DNA of 64,000 bases from Anaerolineales bacterium. Its GTDB lineage: Bacteria; Chloroflexota; Anaerolineae; Anaerolineales; Villigracilaceae. The stretch is from positions 434,001 to 498,000 of the forward strand of contig CP129480.1 of assembly GCA_030583885.1 (NCBI GenBank), in the 5' to 3' direction. Position numbers and translations under genes: made by a program. Numbering within the stretch: position 1 is the first letter of the stretch; each line of letters begins with the position of its first letter. The notes below the pieces were generated by a model, which worked only from the letters and a program-made list of their open reading frames with translations, did no database searches and had not been told where the DNA came from. Shown in pieces: positions 9,408 through 17,255 of the stretch.

Positions 9408-9502
9408 GGAAGTTGGTAGATTGGGAAGGGATGCAGGTTGGAGGGTTGGAAGGTTTGGGGGGTGAAGGTTGAAGGTCGAAAGTCGCAGGTTGAAGGTGAA
9501 TG
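9408..9502. repeat. G-rich degenerate tandem repeat (GGTTGAAGGT-like words)
   Basis: Between the PBP-like gene and the AbrB gene the plus strand is an irregular run of GGTTGGAGG, GGTTGGAAGG, GGTTGAAGG and similar words. No protein is encoded. It looks like slippage-grown filler DNA. Confidence 0.5.
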
Positions 9503-9534
9503 GTAGAATTCTTTCAGGTTTTGAAAGAGTCAAA

Positions 9535-9765
9535 ATGGAAACGATTGCCAATTCAAAGGGACAGATACGTATTCCATCCAAAATTCGTAAGCAGTTGGGC
9601 ATTACGGATGGAACGTATCTTCACGTTGAAGTGGATGCCGTCGCAAAGAAGATCATCCTTACGCCGATAACACGCGAGTACATTCATGGTCTACGCGGGA
9701 AATACAAGGGCAAAGGGTTGGTGAAGGCTTTGATGGTTGAGAAGAAATATGAAAAGAACTCCTAA
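9535..9765 (+). CDS. AbrB/MazE-type antitoxin-like DNA-binding protein (orphan)
   Basis: A 76-aa protein beginning METIANSKGQIRIPSKIRKQLGI, the swapped-hairpin AbrB/SpoVT fold that binds DNA as a dimer. Antitoxins of this family normally precede a PIN-domain or MazF toxin, but no toxin ORF follows: the frame ends at a terminator and the next gene is convergent. I chose the ATG at 9535, with GAAAGAG 6 nt upstream, over an upstream ATG that would add repeat-encoded residues. It could be a stranded antitoxin or a stand-alone regulator. Confidence 0.75.
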   Translation: METIANSKGQIRIPSKIRKQLGITDGTYLHVEVDAVAKKIILTPITREYIHGLRGKYKGKGLVKALMVEKKYEKNS

Positions 9766-9789
9766 AGAAATTCTAGGAGTTCTTTTTTT
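9755..9789 (+). terminator. Intrinsic terminator of the AbrB gene
   Basis: A 10-bp stem (AGAACTCCTA with its complement at 9774-9783) with a 9-nt loop, followed by a run of T to 9789. The stem includes the stop codon. Confidence 0.85.
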
Positions 9790-9792
9790 GTG

Positions 9793-11769
9793 TCAAATAA
9801 CATCAAACCCAATCTCTTGTAAATATTCAAAAATTGGATCGTAATATTCTTTCTTACGTGTGTGATCTTCTGCATCTCCTGATGGAACAACAATTACCAT
9901 ACCTTGTCTTGCACGAGTCAAAAGGACACGATAAGCATTCTTCAAGTAGTTTTGTCTCTCTGGCTTTCTGATTCTGTTCCACCGATCACCTACAAAGGAA
10001 CAGTGTTCCCAACCCTGCTTTGTATAACGGAAATCGGCATCCCAAGTCACACAAGCCCAATCCAATTCGAGACCTTGCACTTGAAACTCAGTAACAACAT
10101 CTTCAAGATAGTAAGAAGAACGAACATCGTCCTTTCTATCGAGAAACCAATGTATTGGATCAACGGGAGACTTAACATCTATGGCATGTGGTTTTAATCT
10201 TTCGGCTTGCGATGAAACGACAATTCCGTATCTTTCAGAACCACGCGCTTGAGTTTTTAGCCATTGTTTTGCTTTGGCAAGGTCGCGTGTAATTACAATT
10301 GGATACTTTCCTCTTATATTCGATAAAGTCTTTTTTGCTTCTTCAGGCTGTAAATCTAAAATCTGCTTAATTAACAGTGATACATTTTCGGCACGGAAAG
10401 AACGCATTGAAACAGCTAGATGCAATTCTTCTTTGTGAGTTACATTTTTTCGAGCCTTAATTTTATGCAGAATTTTTTCAGCACCATATTCGCTATCTGT
10501 TAGTTGTGGGGAAATATAAACATGCCAGTCAGGAAATGAGCGATCCAAAGCATCAATCCATTCACTGATCCCAGCTTCACCCGTATTAATTTCTTGTCCG
10601 CCACCCACAAGACAAACAACTACAGCCCAATCAGGATGACGATCAAGACAAGAAATCAAGAATTCTGGTTCAGACATATGGAAATTTACATATCCCCTCT
10701 TACGGCTCATGAAATTAACTGTTTGTTGTAAATCCCATGCACGCTGTGCTTCATCAAACAGCGTCACATGTTCAATTGGAGGCTTCTGGCTATCAATTAA
10801 ACCTTCGTCGCGGAAGTTATGAACGTTTTGAATGAACATTTTTACTTCACTCATAACCTCCCCTTTTTTCACTTTATTTCCAAGTTCTTTTTCACGCCGA
10901 ACTTTGTCGCGAGTTAAAGCTTCACGCAAAATAGCAACAAGAGGGCCATTACCTGAGAGAAAAACACTATACAAGTCGCTATCTTTATCTATGTGATTTG
11001 TAGCAATATTCAAACCCACCAAAGTTTTACCTGCGCCTGGCACACCCGTAACAAAACAAATAGATTTTACAGAATTTTGTTTAGAGAATTCGATAATCTC
11101 AGAAACCGCATCCGATGTTTGAGTGAGATTTATTGCACTTGCGTCACTTCGAGATATTTCACTAACAGAGTGTCCGTTGTATAAAGCCATTGCTGCTTCA
11201 ATGATATTTGGGGTAGGTTGATAACGCCCCGATTCCCAGTCATTTGGATTAATTTCCTCTCCATCAGAGAAAATTAAAACATCCGAAATCACCTGTTTTA
11301 GTAATTCTTCATTGCATTTGATTGGTGCAAGCAATTTGTCATTGTGAGCAGTAGTTGAAATAATAGCTTCCTGTGCTTTTGCATGGGTAGCAATCAAAAC
11401 TGGAGCAATGTATAAATCATGACTTGTTTCATGAAAATTTTTCAAATCAAGTGCGTAATCCCAAACTTGGTCAATCGCATAAGAAGGAAATTCTTTTTCT
11501 CCAACCTTAAATTCAAGAACAAAGATGACCGAATTTACAACCAAAACAACGTCAATTCGTTTTCCCATTCTTGGAATCGAATACTCGAAATAAATTGATC
11601 CGTTATAGGATTGTAAAACCTTTTTCAGAATGCGGATTTCTTCTAACCAAGCATCCCGTTGCATCTGTTCCAAAGCAAAATCATTGCCTTGCGCAAGTTT
11701 GCCGAGTATTTCATCGTTATTTCTTTTTAGGAAATCTGAAATCGTATCCGAATAATATTCTCGTCTCAT
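9793..11769 (-). CDS. DUF2075-family nuclease/helicase-like ATPase
   Basis: A 658-aa protein with two parts. The N-terminal part looks like a PD-(D/E)XK nuclease core: D73 in [10 protein letters not shown] followed by E86-F-K88 in FVLEFKVG. The second part is a superfamily-1-like motor with P-loop GVPGAGKT at 242-249, a Walker B-like [12 protein letters not shown], and a late motif [13 protein letters not shown] like helicase motif VI. Proteins of this DUF2075/Schlafen-helicase type are often found in defence islands. The ATG at 11769 is preceded by GAGGG on the minus strand; upstream residues overlap the vsr remnant. The gene is strikingly AT-rich against its GC-rich neighbours, which suggests recent transfer. 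Confidence 0.8.
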   Translation of the reverse strand: MRREYYSDTISDFLKRNNDEILGKLAQGNDFALEQMQRDAWLEEIRILKKVLQSYNGSIYFEYSIPRMGKRIDVVLVVNSVIFVLEFKVGEKEFPSYAIDQVWDYALDLKNFHETSHDLYIAPVLIATHAKAQEAIISTTAHNDKLLAPIKCNEELLKQVISDVLIFSDGEEINPNDWESGRYQPTPNIIEAAMALYNGHSVSEISRSDASAINLTQTSDAVSEIIEFSKQNSVKSICFVTGVPGAGKTLVGLNIATNHIDKDSDLYSVFLSGNGPLVAILREALTRDKVRREKELGNKVKKGEVMSEVKMFIQNVHNFRDEGLIDSQKPPIEHVTLFDEAQRAWDLQQTVNFMSRKRGYVNFHMSEPEFLISCLDRHPDWAVVVCLVGGGQEINTGEAGISEWIDALDRSFPDWHVYISPQLTDSEYGAEKILHKIKARKNVTHKEELHLAVSMRSFRAENVSLLIKQILDLQPEEAKKTLSNIRGKYPIVITRDLAKAKQWLKTQARGSERYGIVVSSQAERLKPHAIDVKSPVDPIHWFLDRKDDVRSSYYLEDVVTEFQVQGLELDWACVTWDADFRYTKQGWEHCSFVGDRWNRIRKPERQNYLKNAYRVLLTRARQGMVIVVPSGDAEDHTRKKEYYDPIFEYLQEIGFDVI

Positions 11770-11827
11770 TAATCCCTCTATTTGAGTGGATTTGCTTGGT
11801 ACGACAAGGATACAGTGAAAAGGCGAG

Positions 11828-12046
11828 ATGGGCAAGCCTGATTTTGTTTTCCCCAAACAAAAAATCGCGCTGTTCGTGGATGGCTGTTTCTGGCATGGCT
11901 GTCCGCAGCATGCGACCATGCCGAAGAACAACCGTCCATTTTGGGAGAAGAAGTTAGGGGGTAACGTGGAGCGGGACAGGCAGGTCACACGTCAATTGCG
12001 CCCCTTCCCGTCCTCCCCCAAGTCCGACAATTTAGATTTTGAATGA
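11828..12046 (+). pseudogene. vsr: Truncated very-short-patch-repair endonuclease (Vsr) remnant
   Basis: About 57 residues match the core of Vsr-type mismatch endonucleases: [34 protein letters not shown], then [20 protein letters not shown]. The N-terminal helix region is missing in this frame; only an out-of-frame trace, DTVKRRD, lies just upstream. After RQL the frame runs into unrelated sequence. The C-terminal WEHEL-type segment of the family is absent. It diverges from the DUF2075 gene by under 60 bp. Vsr normally accompanies a cytosine methyltransferase, so this is probably a scar of a lost restriction-modification locus. Confidence 0.75.
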
Positions 12047-12077
12047 AGACAACAATCCCCATGTCGGACTTGGGGGA
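12014..12077. repeat. 16-bp perfect inverted repeat at the vsr truncation point
   Basis: TCCCCCAAGTCCGACA at 12014-12029 is complemented exactly at 12062-12077 with 32 nt between. It begins where Vsr homology stops, so it may mark a rearrangement endpoint or a small non-autonomous element. Confidence 0.6.
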
Positions 12078-12360
12078 CAGCGTGCCCTTTGGGTAGGTGC
12101 CCGACCGAAGGGAGTGGCGGAGGGGGCGGGAACACGAGTTGAAGGTCCCAGCGCGGGTGGGGCGAGGGTGCAAAGAGCGTTAAACACGACGGACACCAAG
12201 GTCACGAAGGGGAAGGGTAGCGGGCGTTAATCTACACGCAGTTTATGGTCTACCGTCCATACCCTCCGGGTACGATGTCGTCACGGTCAGGTTGTGATAC
12301 AATGACGGAAAATATACGTCATATGACGGCTTTTATCCGTCGCCGCTGAAAGGCTTTCCC
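12078..12360. other. Intergenic stretch, no gene seen
   Basis: Contains short repeat-like text (CACGACGGACACCAAGGTCACGAAGG type, 12183-12212) resembling words near 4556-4590. Just before the next gene, TGACGG and CGTCATATGACGG words (about 12304-12326) could be operator half-sites for the downstream winged-helix protein. GATACAATGAC near 12296 is a possible -10 region. Confidence 0.35.
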
Positions 12361-12690
12361 ATGATCGAAGTATTGCTTGGCTCAAAGAACGCAGAACGGG
12401 TGCTGATCTATATCTTCGCGCGCGCAGAGGGCTATGCGCGGGGGATCGCGCGTTTCTTCGAGGCTGATTTGAAATCCATTCAAAATCAACTGGATAAACT
12501 GGAGGCGGGCGGGGTGCTGGTCAGCCGCGAGGTGGGGCGGACGCGCCCGTACGTTTTCAATCCGCGTTACCCGTTTTTGAATGAATTGAAAGCCTTGTTG
12601 GAGAAGGCGCTCTCGTTCTATCCAGCCGCCGAGCGGGATGAACTGATGATGAACCGCCGCAGACCGCGCGCAAGAGGCAAGACGTTATGA
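12361..12690 (+). CDS. Winged-helix DNA-binding protein, partner of the nucleotidyltransferase
   Basis: A 109-aa protein with an ArsR/MarR-like winged helix: helices in SKNAERVLIYIFARAEGYARG and the recognition part ADLKSIQNQLDKLEAGGVLV, then the wing REVGRTRPYVFNPRYP. The C-terminus is basic. It starts at ATG 12361 with AAAGG upstream and overlaps the next gene by 4 nt (ATGA), so the two are translationally coupled. A small HTH protein coupled to a nucleotidyltransferase resembles the AbiE-like (type IV) toxin-antitoxin arrangement, with this one as repressor/antitoxin. That role is an inference. Confidence 0.7.
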   Translation: MIEVLLGSKNAERVLIYIFARAEGYARGIARFFEADLKSIQNQLDKLEAGGVLVSREVGRTRPYVFNPRYPFLNELKALLEKALSFYPAAERDELMMNRRRPRARGKTL

Positions 12691-13220
12691 AGCGCATCAA
12701 GTCCATGAGCCAGGCGGAATTGGCGGCATATATTCAGGATGCGCTGCAAGCGGAAGGAATCCATGTGGTGCTTTCAGGCGGGAGCGCGGTCTCGTTTTAC
12801 AGCGGGGATAAATATGTTTCAAAAGATCTGGACCTGGTCAACGCAGGCTTTGCAAGGCACGGCAGAATCAAGGCAGTGATGGAAAGTTTGGCGTTTCAGG
12901 AAAAGGGGCGGTACTTCACCCACCCTGAAACAGATTATTTTGTGGAGTTCCCTGATGGTCCGCTTTCAGTGGGCGAAGAACCTGTGGCGGAAGTCAGCGA
13001 GTTCGCGCTGTCAACAGGGACGTTAAAAATATTGTCTGCAACGGATTGTGTCAAAGACAGGCTGTGCGCCTTTTACTTCTGGAACGACTTGCAGGGATTG
13101 GAACAAGCGGTACTGGTGGCAAAAAACCAGCCAGTGAGGTTAAAAGATATCAAGCGCTGGTCAAAGGTTGAAGGAAAGGAAAAAGAATACGATTTGTTTG
13201 AGAAAAGACTTTCCACATAA
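12687..13220 (+). CDS. Nucleotidyltransferase-fold protein (putative toxin-like partner)
   Basis: A 177-aa protein with the NTase superfamily signature: the G-G-S of VVLSGGSAVSFYSG (residues 31-33) followed by the metal-binding Asp pair K-D47-L-D49-L. The remainder (VAEVSEFALSTGTLKILSAT, a helical C-terminus) resembles small stand-alone MNT/AbiEii-like domains, but it is shorter than classic AbiEii. It overlaps the winged-helix gene by 4 nt. It may be a nucleotidylating toxin or a small-molecule nucleotidyltransferase; the sequence does not decide. The third catalytic carboxylate may be the Asp or Glu of TDYFVEF. Confidence 0.65.
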   Translation: MKRIKSMSQAELAAYIQDALQAEGIHVVLSGGSAVSFYSGDKYVSKDLDLVNAGFARHGRIKAVMESLAFQEKGRYFTHPETDYFVEFPDGPLSVGEEPVAEVSEFALSTGTLKILSATDCVKDRLCAFYFWNDLQGLEQAVLVAKNQPVRLKDIKRWSKVEGKEKEYDLFEKRLST

Positions 13221-13265
13221 TGGCTAACGCAGTGGAAGGGACGATCTGTCGTCTATCGTCCGCGG

Positions 13266-14588
13266 TCAGTCTTTCAACAGATCTGCGAGAAAACTGAACA
13301 AGCCGCCTTCCTCGTCATCGTCCTTTTCGGGCAGGTCGCTGGCGACGATGCCGCTTTGACCGTTGATCAGCACGAGATGTTCGCGCCCGCCGAAGGGGAT
13401 CTCGGTCATCCACACGGGCAGCAGGTTGAGTTTGAAGGAGGTCACCAGCATGTTCGCGGAGGAGGTGTGGACGATGTTGAGTCCGCGCAACAGGGAAGGC
13501 AGGTCGCGCTTCAATTTGTTGTACGCCTGACTGCGCGCGTCGAGCGAGGCATCCGCCATCGGGACGTCGTAGATCTCCGCAGGCCAGGAGGCGAGGAAGC
13601 GCGGGTCGTACGGCTGGAACGGCTTCAGGTCAAAGGTGGGGATCAGCTTCGAGAAAACAGCAGACAGTTTGCGGGAGGCCGGCAGCGGCAGGTCGTCCAC
13701 CAGCACGGGATATTTTTCCGTGACGCGTCTCACCTTGCGCTCGCGCTGGCTGCCGAACGCCTGCTCTTCATATTCGACGACCTCAGCCGTGTAATCCAGC
13801 GTGCCGCCGATGTCGAAGGTCCACAGCGGCAGGTACAAGCCGCGCGGAAGTTCGACCTGCTTTTCAGGCGTGATGCCATTCCCTTCCACCCATTCGACGA
13901 GCAATTGCACGGCGCGTTTCTGGCTGAAGGCATGCGGGATGAGCGCGTCTGGCGCGAGAAGGTCTTTTGAGTTTTCAAGCCGAACGACGTGCGGCGAATC
14001 GCAGTACGCGCAGTCCGCGGAAATTTGTTTGGGCGGCAGGATGAACTTCGCGCCGCAGCCGTTGCAATGGAAGGCCTGCTCCTGCAAAGGCCTGCCGTGT
14101 CCTTTCAACGTTGCCATCGCAACGATGAAATCCTTTTCATCTTCCTTCTTCGCGCCCAGGCCCAGCGCATGCGCGCGCGTGCAATAATCACAGACCAGTG
14201 AGCCGCCGTCGGGCGCGAACGACATGCGTCCGCCGCACTTGGGGCACATGAAGCGCTCGGCATCCGCGCTGCGCAATCCATCGGGTGCAGGGGGCAGGTT
14301 GTCGGGATTCACCAACTCGTCGGCTTTGATCTTGCCGTCGAGGATTGCCAGTGCACGCCGCGCGCGGGTGTGATGCAGGTCATGCGAAAGGCAGTTCTCC
14401 AGGGCTTTTCGTTTTTCCGCCGCATCGTCGAGCGCCGCGCTCATCCAGAACCAGGCCTCGGCAAGCACCTCATGCGAACCCGCCATGTAAATGGCGCGGT
14501 CGAGATAGCGGCGGGCGGCATCCCGGTCGCCCGTCTTCGCTTCGATGATGCCGGTGCGGAGAAGTTCCCTGGCGTATGAGTTGCTCAA
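13266..14588 (-). CDS. TPR and double zinc-ribbon protein of unknown function
   Basis: A 440-aa protein. Residues 1-85 are TPR-like helices (ARELLRTGIIEAKTGDRDAA). Two zinc ribbons follow, CPKCGG...CDYC and CNGCG...CAYC, like those of zinc-ribbon membrane-associated proteins. The C-terminal 200 residues (LYLPLWTFDIGGTLDY, LNLLPVWMTEIPFGG) form a beta-rich domain. The last 15 residues are acidic. The start is TTG at 14588, overlapping the folP stop in a TTGA, with TGAGGA upstream; the pair is translationally coupled. No link to folate metabolism is visible. Confidence 0.7.
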   Translation of the reverse strand: MSNSYARELLRTGIIEAKTGDRDAARRYLDRAIYMAGSHEVLAEAWFWMSAALDDAAEKRKALENCLSHDLHHTRARRALAILDGKIKADELVNPDNLPPAPDGLRSADAERFMCPKCGGRMSFAPDGGSLVCDYCTRAHALGLGAKKEDEKDFIVAMATLKGHGRPLQEQAFHCNGCGAKFILPPKQISADCAYCDSPHVVRLENSKDLLAPDALIPHAFSQKRAVQLLVEWVEGNGITPEKQVELPRGLYLPLWTFDIGGTLDYTAEVVEYEEQAFGSQRERKVRRVTEKYPVLVDDLPLPASRKLSAVFSKLIPTFDLKPFQPYDPRFLASWPAEIYDVPMADASLDARSQAYNKLKRDLPSLLRGLNIVHTSSANMLVTSFKLNLLPVWMTEIPFGGREHLVLINGQSGIVASDLPEKDDDEEGGLFSFLADLLKD

Positions 14589-15469
14589 TTCATCCTCACC
14601 ATCGCATCCGTCATCTTCGCCACGCGCGCCATCGCCTTCACATCATGCACACGGATGATGTCTGCACCGCGCGTGATGCCCACCGCCACCGTCGCAGCAG
14701 TTCCTTCGATTCGTTGATCTGGAGGCAGGTCCAATGTAAATCCGATAAATGATTTGCGCGAAGTCCCCAACAGGATGGGATATCCCAGCGAGCGGATCTC
14801 TCCGAGTCGGTTGATCAGCTCGAGGTTATGCTCGCGCGTCTTTCCAAAGCCGATGCCTGGGTCAAGCAATATAACATTTTCCCGCACCCCGGCATTCTTC
14901 GCGATCTCCACACTGACGAGTAATTCGCGCTTCACATCTTCGAGCAGATTCCCGTACTCCGCGCCGAGGTACGTCCCGCCCAATTTCTCGCGTACCTCCA
15001 CGCTGGCAGGGTTGCTGCGGTTGTGCATCAAAATCACTGGCGTTTTATATTTCGCAGCCACAGACGCGATTCTCTCATCCGCGCGAAAGCCCCAGACATC
15101 ATTGACGATGTGCGCCCCCGCACGGATCGCCGTCTCCGCCACGCTGGCTTTATAGGTATCTATTGAAATGATCGCATTGGGGAAATTACTATGCAGCGCT
15201 TCGATGACGGGGATGACCCGCTCCGTCTCTTCCTCCGCATTCACGGGTGCGGAGCCCGGCCGCGTGGATTCGCCGCCAACATCCAGAATATCCGCGCCGC
15301 CTTCGAGGAAATCCGCAGCCTGTTTGACGGCCATTTCAATCACATCCCCTTTGGCAATGATGCCGTCCCCCGAAAACGAATCGGGAGTCACATTCAGGAT
15401 TCCCATCACATACGTGCGGGAACCCCAGTGGAATGTAAAACTCCCGATCGGAAGAGTGGGGGATTTCAT
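14585..15469 (-). CDS. folP: Dihydropteroate synthase
   Basis: Condenses 6-hydroxymethyl-7,8-dihydropterin diphosphate with p-aminobenzoate in folate synthesis; the sulfonamide target. The TIM-barrel signatures are all present: VMGILNVTPDSFSGDG, DILDVGGESTRPGS, ISIDTYKASVAETAI, NDVWGF, VILMHN, LLDPGIGFGKT, LLGTSRKSFIG and a final IRVHDV. I used the ATG at 15469 (MKSPTLPIG); an upstream TTG adds two residues. Length 294 aa is slightly above average. It is the first gene of a two-gene minus-strand operon. Confidence 0.95.
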   Translation of the reverse strand: MKSPTLPIGSFTFHWGSRTYVMGILNVTPDSFSGDGIIAKGDVIEMAVKQAADFLEGGADILDVGGESTRPGSAPVNAEEETERVIPVIEALHSNFPNAIISIDTYKASVAETAIRAGAHIVNDVWGFRADERIASVAAKYKTPVILMHNRSNPASVEVREKLGGTYLGAEYGNLLEDVKRELLVSVEIAKNAGVRENVILLDPGIGFGKTREHNLELINRLGEIRSLGYPILLGTSRKSFIGFTLDLPPDQRIEGTAATVAVGITRGADIIRVHDVKAMARVAKMTDAMVRMN

Positions 15470-15479
15470 AAACAATCAG

Positions 15480-15641
15480 GTCACACCTGCACTTGCGTCA
15501 GGTGCAAGTGTTGCGAGGGCTGGTGGTTGAGTAGGGGCGCCTGGGCGCCACGTATCGAAACCACACACAGCCCGAAGCAATCTCCTCACCGAGTTGGAGA
15601 TTACTTCGTCGTGACGCGGAGCGCCACTCCTCGCAATGACA
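15480..15641. repeat. Dispersed repeat (two families adjoining)
   Basis: Holds a GGTGGTTGAGTAGG...TATCGAAACC element with a CACTTGCG/CAGGTGCAAGTG hairpin, then a CCGAAGCAATC...CTCCTCGCAATGACAT element. Copies of one or both occur at 24467-24540, 38403-38492, 49718-49827 and 51779-51900, always between genes. Confidence 0.7.
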
Positions 15642-16064
15642 TCAAGGGATCTGATCCAACGGGCGCGCCAGCCAGGCTTCGGCTTCGTTGATATCGGTGA
15701 AGATCTTCAGCGCGGAGGCCAGCCCCGTCTCGGCGAGCGCCGCCACCTTGCGGATGCCCTCCGCGATGGATTGATCCGCCACCACCACCGCCACGCGGAT
15801 GTTGCGCGCGGACGGGTCGCTGTTCGCATCCACCGCCATGCGGATGGCTTTCTCCGGGATCTCCTTCACAGCCCGCAGGTCATACAGGTTGCGCGTGCGG
15901 CGGTCCATGCCGAGCAGGTGCTCCAGTGCGAACTTGTGCCAGTGCGCCATGGTCGCATCTGATAAATCGGTAAAGGTCAGGGTCATACCGCCGTCGCCGC
16001 GGCGGATGACGGAATATCCCGCATCGGGCGCGGGAGTCCAGTTAAGTGGTTTTGAGTCGGTCAT
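15642..16064 (-). CDS. STAS/SpoIIAA-like small protein
   Basis: A 140-aa protein starting MTDSKPLNWTPAP. The body (DGGMTLTFTDLSDATMAHWH, TRNLYDLRAVKEIPEKAI, IRVAVVVADQ) has the alternating strand-helix pattern of a STAS/SpoIIAA-like fold. The end (ALKIFTDINEAEAWLARP) is the typical terminal helix of this group. No phosphorylatable Ser is clearly placed, so anti-sigma-type regulation is only a guess. The start has AGGAG upstream, and TATAAT lies further out on the minus strand. It stands alone next to the divergent tRNA-Val. Confidence 0.65.
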   Translation of the reverse strand: MTDSKPLNWTPAPDAGYSVIRRGDGGMTLTFTDLSDATMAHWHKFALEHLLGMDRRTRNLYDLRAVKEIPEKAIRMAVDANSDPSARNIRVAVVVADQSIAEGIRKVAALAETGLASALKIFTDINEAEAWLARPLDQIP

Positions 16065-16116
16065 GGGTTTCTCCTGTTGATTGGCTGTGATTATAACGCA
16101 GGCGCGGGAAGGTAAT

Positions 16117-16145
16117 TTTTCAATTTTGGAATCGCATGCTATAAT
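16117..16145 (+). promoter_or_regulatory. Promoter of tRNA-Val
   Basis: TTTTCA at 16117-16122, a 17-nt spacer and a perfect TATAAT at 16140-16145. The tRNA begins 12 nt later. Confidence 0.6.
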
Positions 16146-16156
16146 GCGGTTCTCCC

Positions 16157-16230
16157 GGGCGCTTAGCTCAGTTGGTTAGAGCACTTCGTTTACACCGAAG
16201 GGGTCGGGGGTTCGAGTCCCTCAGCGCCCA
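16157..16230 (+). tRNA. tRNA-Val (anticodon TAC)
   Basis: A 74-nt cloverleaf. Acceptor stem GGGCGCT/AGCGCCC, D-arm GCTC...GAGC, anticodon stem CTTCG/CGAAG with loop TTTACAC (anticodon TAC, reads GUN valine codons), variable loop GGGTC and T-arm with TTCGAGT. The discriminator base is A. The 3' CCA is not encoded (CAA follows). Confidence 0.97.
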
Positions 16231-16282
16231 CAAAATCCTGCGCAAGCGTTTTTTTATTTTCAGGCCGCCTTTCCCCCTCTGC

Positions 16283-16288
16283 TATAAT
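16283..16288 (+). promoter_or_regulatory. TATAAT box 7 nt upstream of an ATG (leaderless)
   Basis: A perfect TATAAT lies 7 nt before the start codon at 16296 with no ribosome-binding site between. Confidence 0.5.
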
Positions 16289-16295
16289 CCTTCCC

Positions 16296-17255
16296 ATGAT
16301 TCTCGTCACCGGCGCGACCGGTTTCATCGGTCGTGCCCTCGTGCGCCAGTTATCGTCCATTGGACATCCGCTGCGCGCGTTGATCCGTCCTTCGCCGCGC
16401 ACACCGCGCCTGCCCAAAGGCGTCCCTGTGGAGGTGGCAGTAGTCTCCCTGGCGGATACACGCGGTCTGCGCGCAGCATTGCGCGATGTGGAAACCATCT
16501 TCCATCTTGCCAGCGCGGAGAACCAGGGCAGCCGCGGCGACCTGTTGACAGCGGATATCCGCGGCACGGAAAACCTCGTCGAAGCCGCAACAGATGCGGG
16601 CGTGGATCGGATCGTCTATCTCAGTCACATCGGCGCGGCAGGCACCTCGGCATATCCTGCCTTCAAGGCAAAAGGGCTGGCCGAGGAGCACATCCGCAAC
16701 GGGAAGGTGCCCTACACGATATTGCGGACGTCGCTCGTCTACGGACCGGAAGACCATTTCACCAACAACCTTTCACGGCTGATCCAATCTTCCTTTGGGG
16801 TCTTTCCCATCCCGTCCGGCGGGCGGGCGGTGGTACAGCCCGTCTGGGTGGAGGACCTGGTGACCTGCATGTTGTGGTCGCTGGAAAATGAGGGGATGCT
16901 CAACCAGGTGTATGAGATCGGCGGCAGTGAATTTTTCACCCTGCAGCAGATCATCGAGATCATCATGGATGTGACGCGCAGGCGCCGCTATCTTCTGACG
17001 TTATCACCGGTCACCCTGCGTGCCATGACGGTCTTCCTCGAGGGCATCATCCCCAATTTTCCGATCTCCTCCTTCTGGCTCGATTACTTCGCCGTGAACC
17101 GCACCTGTGCCATCGATTCCATGCCGCGCCATTTTGGGCTGATGCCGGCGCGCTTCATCTACCGCCTCGATTACCTGATCCGCAGGCCCTGGTATCAGCG
17201 TGCATGGGAGGGCATCACGAAGCGAGTTGCCTCCCTGCGTCCCCGCCAGCCATGA
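16296..17255 (+). CDS. Atypical SDR / NDUFA9-like NAD(P)-binding epimerase
   Basis: A 319-aa Rossmann protein starting MILVTGATGFIGRALVRQL, with the TGATGFIG dinucleotide loop. It continues with IFHLAS, the VDRIVYLSHIGA strand and ILRTSLVYGPEDHFTN, as in the NDUFA9/YcfH-like atypical SDRs that bind NAD(P)H and often act on lipids or quinone complexes. The canonical YxxxK is degenerate (S-A-Y-P-A-F-K). The C-terminal 90 residues are hydrophobic and basic, suggesting membrane association. It overlaps the GNAT gene downstream by 4 nt. Confidence 0.8.
   Translation: MILVTGATGFIGRALVRQLSSIGHPLRALIRPSPRTPRLPKGVPVEVAVVSLADTRGLRAALRDVETIFHLASAENQGSRGDLLTADIRGTENLVEAATDAGVDRIVYLSHIGAAGTSAYPAFKAKGLAEEHIRNGKVPYTILRTSLVYGPEDHFTNNLSRLIQSSFGVFPIPSGGRAVVQPVWVEDLVTCMLWSLENEGMLNQVYEIGGSEFFTLQQIIEIIMDVTRRRRYLLTLSPVTLRAMTVFLEGIIPNFPISSFWLDYFAVNRTCAIDSMPRHFGLMPARFIYRLDYLIRRPWYQRAWEGITKRVASLRPRQP

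Noticed and set aside
15480-15641. CRISPR-like repeats
   Set aside because: Copies are far apart, unequal and lack regular spacers; no cas genes.
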